From Gemmatimonadaceae bacterium (GTDB lineage Bacteria; Gemmatimonadota; Gemmatimonadetes; Gemmatimonadales; Gemmatimonadaceae), in NCBI GenBank assembly GCA_011525845.1, contig WYBP01000008.1:1-64000 (forward strand): a stretch of DNA of 64,000 bases, written 5' to 3'. The notes beneath the pieces are model-generated. The model did no database searches. It saw nothing but the letters and a program-made list of their open reading frames with translations, and was not told the DNA's origin. Of this stretch, positions 58,054-64,000 are shown one piece after another (the first letter of the stretch is position 1; the number at the start of each line of letters is the position of its first letter). Both the position numbers and the translations under genes were made by a program.

Positions 58054-58582
58054 CGCGGCGGACGAGTTCGAGGACCCGGCGGCGCTGCACCGTGCCGTTC
58101 CGGTAGGTGAAGGGGACGGTGATGCGGTCGCGTCCGGTGACGCGCCCGGCCAGCATGCGCAGCCCCTTGCCGTCGCCGGTGGAGTCGGGGGTGAACGCGA
58201 TCTCCCCCTCCGTCACCGCATAGGTGCCGGAGACGGTGAGGCTCTGGATCGGCGCGGTCCGCCCCTGCGCGCGCGGGTCGCTGGAGATGAGCGTGCGGCG
58301 GAAGCGGACGGAGGCACGGAACCGGTTCCCTCCCCGCAGGGAGAGCACGAGCCGCTCGAACTCCACGAGGTAGGTGGTCCCCTCGTCGTCCGTCACGCGG
58401 TCGGCGAGAGGGAGCGCGCTCTCGTCGATCCGCGTCGCGAGGAACGCGCCCGTGCCCTGCGCGGCCGCACGGGTGGGCGCGCCGGCCATGGAGAGCGCCA
58501 GGAGGAGCGCGGCGAGGCGCACCGTCGGGCGCACGACGCGCGGCAGGGCGGGCAGGGCGGATCGGCGCGAGGGGATCGTCAC
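58040..58582 (-). CDS. Exported beta-rich protein, unknown function
   Basis: 180 residues from a GTG at 58582. A hydrophobic signal segment (about 20-37) is followed by an all-beta domain (YLVEFERLVLSLRGGNRFRASVRFRR, TVSGTYAVTEGEIAFTPDSTG). TACCTT lies 7 nt before the start, indicating a leaderless transcript that continues into the overlapping cyclophilin gene. No family is recognised; lipocalin-like or DUF domains of this shape are common in periplasmic proteins. Confidence 0.72.
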   Translation of the reverse strand: MTIPSRRSALPALPRVVRPTVRLAALLLALSMAGAPTRAAAQGTGAFLATRIDESALPLADRVTDDEGTTYLVEFERLVLSLRGGNRFRASVRFRRTLISSDPRAQGRTAPIQSLTVSGTYAVTEGEIAFTPDSTGDGKGLRMLAGRVTGRDRITVPFTYRNGTVQRRRVLELVRRDDIL

Positions 58583-58589
58583 GAGCCGG

Positions 58590-58595
58590 AAGGTA
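58590..58595 (-). promoter_or_regulatory. -10 box, leaderless, for the exported beta protein
   Basis: TACCTT on the minus strand, 7 nt before the GTG at 58582. Confidence 0.5.
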
Positions 58596-58666
58596 TCGAG
58601 CGTCCGCAGGCGCGGAAAGCGTGACGCGCGCGGCATTCCGCTGGCGCTCCCGCCGCGCCCACCGCC

Positions 58667-58672
58667 TACCAT
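58667..58672 (+). promoter_or_regulatory. -10 box, leaderless, for comM
   Basis: TACCAT, 6 nt before the GTG at 58679, divergent from the box at 58590-58595. Confidence 0.5.
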
Positions 58673-58678
58673 CTCGCC

Positions 58679-60211
58679 GTGCTCGCCGCGATCCGGACCG
58701 CCACCGTGCTCGGCATCGACGCCCTCGAGGTCACCGTCGAGGTGGACGCGGCGCCGGGACTTCCGGGGTGGACGATGGTCGGACTCCCCTCCGGCAGCGT
58801 GCGCGAGGCACGCGAGCGCGTGGGCGCCGCGCTCGTGAACGCGGGGTTCACACTCCCGCCACGGCGGTGGACCGTCAACCTCTCGCCGGCGGACCTGCGG
58901 AAGGAGGGCACCGCCTTCGACCTCCCCGTCGCGATCGGCGTGCTGGTGGCGAGTGGACAGCTCGATGCCGGGCGCGTGCGCGACCTCATGTTCGTCGGGG
59001 AGCTCGGGCTCGACGGTTCGGTCCGCGCGGTGCGGGGCGCGCTCCCCGTGGCGCGCGCCGCGCGCACGGCGGCCGTGCGTGCGCTGGTGCTGCCGCAGGA
59101 GAACGCGGCGGAGGCCGCCCTTCTCCGCGATGTGCCGCTCGCCCCGGTCGGCGGACTGCGCGCGCTGGTCGCGGCGCTCGCGGGGGGGCGCCTCCAGGTC
59201 GTCGTCGGCCCGCCGCCCGTCGTGGGCGATCGTCCGTCCACCGCCGCCGGACCGGACTTCAGCGAGGTCGTGGGCCAGCCCGGCGCGAAGCGCGCCCTCG
59301 AGATCGCGGCGGCCGGCCGGCACAACCTCCTCTTCGTCGGGCCACCCGGTGCCGGCAAGACGATGCTCGCACGGCGGCTCCCCTCGATCCTCCCGCCGCT
59401 CGCCGACGACGAACTGCTCGAGGTCGTCGCGATCCACTCGGTGGGTGGCGTGCTCGCGGCCGGAGCGACCCCCACCCGCGTGCCCCCGTTCCGTGCGCCC
59501 CACCACACGACCTCCCTCGCGGGGCTCATCGGCGGCGGACCGGGGCCGCGGCCGGGGGAGGTGAGCCTGGCCCACCGCGGCGTCCTCTTCCTCGACGAGC
59601 TCCTCGAGCTCCCGCGCTATCTCCTCGACGCCATGCGGCAACCGCTCGAGGACGGGCGCGTGGTCCTCGCGCGCGCGGCGCACGCGGTCGCCTACCCCGC
59701 GCGCTTCCAGCTGGTGGGCGCCGCCAACCCCTGTCCCTGCGGGTTCGACGGCGACGGTTCCGGGCGCTGCCGCTGCTCCGCGGCCGACATCGCGCGCTAT
59801 CGCGCGCGCCTCTCGGGTCCGCTCGCGGACCGGATCGACCTGCACGTCGCGGTGGGCGCGGTGGCGCTCGCCGAGCTCGGGCGGTCGGCGCAGGAGGAAC
59901 GGAGCGCCGCGATTCTCGAGCGCGTGGTCGCCGCGCGCGAGGCGCAGCGGGAGCGGTACCGCGTGCTCCCCGGCGTGCGCTGCAACGCGGACGCCCCGGG
60001 CGGATGGCTCCGCGACCACGGCGTGATCACGCCCGACGCCCACGCGCTCCTGCGGACGGCCGCCGAACGACTGCGGCTCTCCGCGCGCGGATTCCACCGC
60101 ACGCTGCGCGTGGCGCGCACCGTGGCGGACCTCGACCGTGCGGAGGAGGTCTCCGCGCACGCGGTGGCTGAGGCGCTCCTCCTGCGGCCGGCGGAGGTGG
60201 CGAACGCCTGA
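58679..60211 (+). CDS. comM: ComM/YifB Mg-chelatase-like AAA+ ATPase
   Basis: 510 residues from a GTG. An N-terminal Lon-like domain (GLPGWTMVGLPSGSVREARERV), the AAA+ core with Walker A GPPGAGKT, FRAPHHTTSLAGLIGGG, LAHRGVLFLDELLEL and AANPCPCG, and a C-terminal Mg-chelatase-type domain with RGFHRTLRVARTVADLD. ComM is a hexameric branch-migration helicase that extends recombination during natural transformation. This hints that the organism can take up DNA, which fits an integron-bearing genome. Confidence 0.94.
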   Translation: MLAAIRTATVLGIDALEVTVEVDAAPGLPGWTMVGLPSGSVREARERVGAALVNAGFTLPPRRWTVNLSPADLRKEGTAFDLPVAIGVLVASGQLDAGRVRDLMFVGELGLDGSVRAVRGALPVARAARTAAVRALVLPQENAAEAALLRDVPLAPVGGLRALVAALAGGRLQVVVGPPPVVGDRPSTAAGPDFSEVVGQPGAKRALEIAAAGRHNLLFVGPPGAGKTMLARRLPSILPPLADDELLEVVAIHSVGGVLAAGATPTRVPPFRAPHHTTSLAGLIGGGPGPRPGEVSLAHRGVLFLDELLELPRYLLDAMRQPLEDGRVVLARAAHAVAYPARFQLVGAANPCPCGFDGDGSGRCRCSAADIARYRARLSGPLADRIDLHVAVGAVALAELGRSAQEERSAAILERVVAAREAQRERYRVLPGVRCNADAPGGWLRDHGVITPDAHALLRTAAERLRLSARGFHRTLRVARTVADLDRAEEVSAHAVAEALLLRPAEVANA

Positions 60212-60244
60212 GCGTCCCGCCTCACACTCCCCGCGTCGGCCGCC

Positions 60245-60250
60245 TAACTT
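60245..60250 (+). promoter_or_regulatory. -10 box, leaderless, for larE
   Basis: TAACTT, 6 nt before the ATG at 60257. Confidence 0.5.
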
Positions 60251-60256
60251 CCACGC

Positions 60257-61123
60257 ATGACGCCGCCCCCGACGAGCGCTGCGACGCCGGATCCCACCGC
60301 CCAGGAGCGCGAAGCGCGCCTCCTCGCCTGGTGCCGCGCCGAGGGTTCGCTCCTGGTCGGCTTCTCCGGCGGCGTCGATTCCGCCTACCTCGCCTGCGTG
60401 GCCCTCGACGCGCTCGGCCCCGGGAAGGTGCTCGCCGTGATCGGCCGGAGCGCGTCCTACCCCGAGGCGCAATGGACGCGCGCCCGCGCCGTCGCGGACC
60501 AGTTCGGCATCCCCGTGCTGGAGGTGGACACCGACGAGTTGGCGGACCCGCGCTATGCGGCGAACCCCTCCAACCGCTGCTACTTCTGCAAGTCGGAGCT
60601 CTGGTCCCGCCTGGGACCGATCGCCGACGCGCGCGGCCTCGCGCGCATCGTGGACGGCACCAACGCGGACGACCTGGGTGGCCATCGCCCCGGGATGCGC
60701 GCGGCGCAGGAGCGCGCGGTGGCCTCCCCGCTCGCCGACCTGGGCTTCACCAAGGCCGAGATCCGCGCGCTCTCCGCGGCGCGCGGCATCCCGACCTGGG
60801 ACCAGCCCTCGTCACCCTGTCTCGCTTCGCGTCTGCCGACCGGGATGGCGGTGACTCCCGAGCGACTGCGGGCCGTGGAGAGCGCGGAGGCGTCGCTCCG
60901 CGCACTCGGGATCGAGGGGAACCTGCGCGTGCGCCACTTCGGCGAGCTCGCGCGCGTGGAACTCGACCCGGGGGAGCTGACGTACTGGGGTGAGGACGCG
61001 CGGCGCGCGCGGCTCGAGACGGCCGTGCGCGGTGCGGGGTTCGCGCGCGTGGAGCTCGACCCGCGCGGCTATCGCTCCGGTGCGCTCAGCGTGCTCGCGG
61101 GCTCCTCCACAGCGGGAGAGTGA
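60257..61123 (+). CDS. larE: LarE-type ATP-dependent sacrificial sulfur transferase
   Basis: 288 residues. PP-loop VGFSGGVDSAYLA, adenylate-binding region SASYPEAQW, NRCYFCKSELW with two cysteines, VDGTNADDLGGHRPG and the donor cysteine in SSPCLASRLPTG. LarE builds the nickel-pincer cofactor of lactate racemase, giving up its own cysteine sulfur. LarB and LarC are not in the window, so it may serve another substrate or be encoded apart. The stop overlaps the start of the next gene (TGATG). Confidence 0.9.
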   Translation: MTPPPTSAATPDPTAQEREARLLAWCRAEGSLLVGFSGGVDSAYLACVALDALGPGKVLAVIGRSASYPEAQWTRARAVADQFGIPVLEVDTDELADPRYAANPSNRCYFCKSELWSRLGPIADARGLARIVDGTNADDLGGHRPGMRAAQERAVASPLADLGFTKAEIRALSAARGIPTWDQPSSPCLASRLPTGMAVTPERLRAVESAEASLRALGIEGNLRVRHFGELARVELDPGELTYWGEDARRARLETAVRGAGFARVELDPRGYRSGALSVLAGSSTAGE

Positions 61124-61775
61124 TGTTCGGTTGCCTCGGTCGCATCGGTTGCGGGCTCCTCCTCATCATCCTCGGCGCCGTGGGGTGGGCGTACCGCGGC
61201 GTCTGGGTGCCGAAGGTCAAGGAGCTGGTGGCCGCGCGCGTGCCGGCCGCCAGCCAGGAGTGGGCGCCGGTCACGAGTGCGGGCGCCGAGCGCGCCGAGC
61301 GCAGCATCGCGACGCTGGGGGAGCAGGGCGGGCCGGCGTCGGTCGCGGTCTCGGCGGCGGACTTCGCCGCCTACGTGCTCGAGCCCGCGCTCGGCGTCAT
61401 CGCCCAGGCGGACACGGCGCCCGAGGCGCTCATCCAGGGTGACACGCTCTACCTGCGCACGCGCATCCGCCTCGCCGACGTGGGCGGGAAGGGGGCGCTG
61501 GGTCCCCTCGCGCAGATGTTCAACGAGACGGAGCCGCTGCTCATCGGCGGGCTCGTCGCGCCCGTGCGGGCCGGGCTCGGGCAGTACACGCTCTCGACCG
61601 TGGCGCTCCGCGAGCTGCGGGTGCCCACGGCCGGCGTCACGCGCCTCGTGACGCGCTGGGGCGCACCGGCGCGCCCAGCCGGCGTCGCGTCGGACGCCCT
61701 GCCGATCGCCGTGCCGCCCTTCGTCGCCGGACTCCGCGTCTCCCGCGGGCGCGTCATCCTCACGCGGGCGAAGTG

Positions 61776-61776
<1 letters not shown>
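61123..61776 (+). CDS. Single-pass membrane protein, unknown function
   Basis: 217 residues from an ATG overlapping the larE stop; a GTG one codon upstream is an alternative. A short N-terminal membrane helix (about 8-26) leads into a soluble region with beta and helical predictions (VAVSAADFAAYVLEPALGV, YLRTRIRLADVGG). There are no recognised motifs. It overlaps the following regulator gene (TGATG), so larE, this gene, the sigma-54 regulator and the next membrane gene appear co-transcribed. Confidence 0.72.
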
Positions 61777-63142
<1,366 letters not shown>

Positions 63143-63146
<4 letters not shown>

Positions 63147-63589
63147 GCGATCGCGACTGGGACGCCGAGCTGAAGAAGATCGACAAGCAGATGGAGAAGG
63201 TCGCCGACCAGGCGATCCTCCCCGCGCCGAAGGGTGCGGCGCCGGCGCAGAAGGCGGCCGCGGCCGAGGTGCAGCGGACGACCTCCACCTTCGGGGTCTT
63301 CGCGCGGCTCTCGCTCGCCGTCGCCCTCGGGGTGGGGATCCTCTTCTGGCCCTACAGCGCGCGCTGCGGGCTCGGCCTCGCCGCCTTCCTCGGCGCCGTC
63401 GCGGCGCTGGTCGTGAGCGGGGTCTGGTCCTCCATCTGGACCTGGAGGCACCGGGCCGCGCGCGCCCACACCCTCTCGCTGCTGATCGTGCTCTGGGGGC
63501 TCGTGCTGGCCGGCATCGACATCCTGCCGCGGGTGGGGTACGCCATCCCGACCGTCGCGCATCCGGCCGGGTGGGCCTGCACGGAGTGA
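63143..63589 (+). CDS. Membrane protein with soluble N-terminus, unknown function
   Basis: 148 residues, with an ATG overlapping the regulator stop (ATGA). A charged, Ala/Lys-rich N-terminus of about 45 residues, possibly coiled coil, precedes three hydrophobic helices (about 54-72, 77-96 and 110-130). No motif is recognised. It is the last gene of the apparent larE operon. Confidence 0.72.
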
Positions 63590-63603
63590 ACGCCGCCGCG
63601 CGT

Positions 63604-63609
63604 TAGATT
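63604..63609 (+). promoter_or_regulatory. -10 box, leaderless, for the aldehyde dehydrogenase
   Basis: TAGATT, 6 nt before the ATG at 63616. Confidence 0.55.
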
Positions 63610-63615
63610 ACCACT

Positions 63616-64000
63616 ATGACGACTTTCAACAATTTCATCGGTGGCGAGTGGGTCGCGCCTTCCACCGGTGCGTATTTCGAGAACGTGAATCCCGCGGACA
63701 CCACGGACATCGTGGGCCGCTTCCCGAAGTCCGGCGCCGCGGACGTGGCCAAGGCCGTGGAGTCCGCGAAGAAGGGGTTCGAGCGCTGGAAGCGCACGCC
63801 GGCCCCCGCGCGCGGCGACGTGCTCCGCCGCGTGGGCGACCTGATGACCGCCCGCAAGGAGGAGCTCGCGGACCTCATGACGCGGGAGATGGGGAAGCCC
63901 CTCGCCGAGACGCGGGGCGACGTGCAGGAGGGGATCGACACCGCCTACTACGCCGCCACCGAGGGACGCCGCCTCTTCGGGCACACCGTGCCCAGCGAGC
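63616..64000 (+). CDS. Aldehyde dehydrogenase family protein (5' part)
   Basis: The first 128 residues of an open frame that leaves the window. The start FNNFIGGEWVAPSTG, the FENVNPADTTDIVGRF segment and VLRRVGDLMTARKEELADLMTREMGKPLAE match the N-terminal part of NAD(P)-dependent aldehyde dehydrogenases, close to the group of 1-pyrroline-5-carboxylate, succinate-semialdehyde or alpha-ketoglutarate-semialdehyde dehydrogenases. The catalytic Cys and Glu lie beyond the window, so the substrate class is open. Confidence 0.9.
   Translation, partial: MTTFNNFIGGEWVAPSTGAYFENVNPADTTDIVGRFPKSGAADVAKAVESAKKGFERWKRTPAPARGDVLRRVGDLMTARKEELADLMTREMGKPLAETRGDVQEGIDTAYYAATEGRRLFGHTVPSE

Overview
This window is GC-rich (about 70 percent) bacterial chromosome. 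The mix of secreted M28, S9, M1 and M55 peptidases, a TonB-dependent receptor, Ser/Thr kinases, a bacillithiol-type deacetylase and many GTG starts with overlapping stop/start codons suggests Gemmatimonadota or a related soil lineage. This is inference: no rRNA or other marker gene lies in the window.

Positions 1-4934 hold an integron cassette array read on the minus strand, right to left. Six attC sites (133-139 bp) separate cassettes encoding an AlbA_2/Schlafen-type protein, a four-helix membrane protein, an alkyltransferase-like protein, a TraB-like protein, a zinc-ribbon plus coiled-coil pair, and a TIR-like (ThsB family) gene translationally coupled to a membrane protein. The last pair looks like a Thoeris-like anti-phage module carried on one cassette. 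The array abuts an attI-like site at 4917-4994, next to mnmA, but no integrase gene is in the window.

Positions 5163-9288 hold core genes on the minus strand: iscS-mnmA (tRNA 2-thiolation), an aquaporin-family channel and a membrane-anchored Ser/Thr kinase. A lipoprotein M1 aminopeptidase (9492-12128) follows. Positions 12022-18929 form a divergent respiratory locus. On the minus strand are a cytochrome b/ferredoxin/MvhD fusion, an exported protein and heme A synthase. On the plus strand are a small single-helix subunit, a CuA subunit II, a heme-copper oxidase subunit I whose active-site tyrosine position carries Gln, and a SCO-type copper chaperone. The subunit I could be an oxygen reductase or a nitric oxide reductase.

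Positions 18963-34290 are metabolic and secreted-enzyme genes: D-aminopeptidase, a YncE-like propeller, an S9 peptidase, two M28 peptidases, tryptophan 2,3-dioxygenase, a BshB1-like deacetylase, an RhlE helicase and a Tat-exported DsrE-like protein. Positions 34301-45474 form one minus-strand exporter operon: TolC, a MacA-like adaptor, one MacB-type ATPase and six consecutive FtsX/MacB-type permeases that alternate between two subtypes.

Positions 45511-64000 are rich in signalling: a very large NtrY-like histidine kinase, a pseudokinase-kinase tandem protein, a hybrid histidine kinase divergent from a TonB-dependent receptor, and an NtrC-type regulator. Also present are a SET-domain methyltransferase, a cyclophilin lipoprotein, ComM, LarE and the start of an aldehyde dehydrogenase. 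Many genes here have a TANNNT box 5-7 nt before the start codon, which suggests frequent leaderless transcription.
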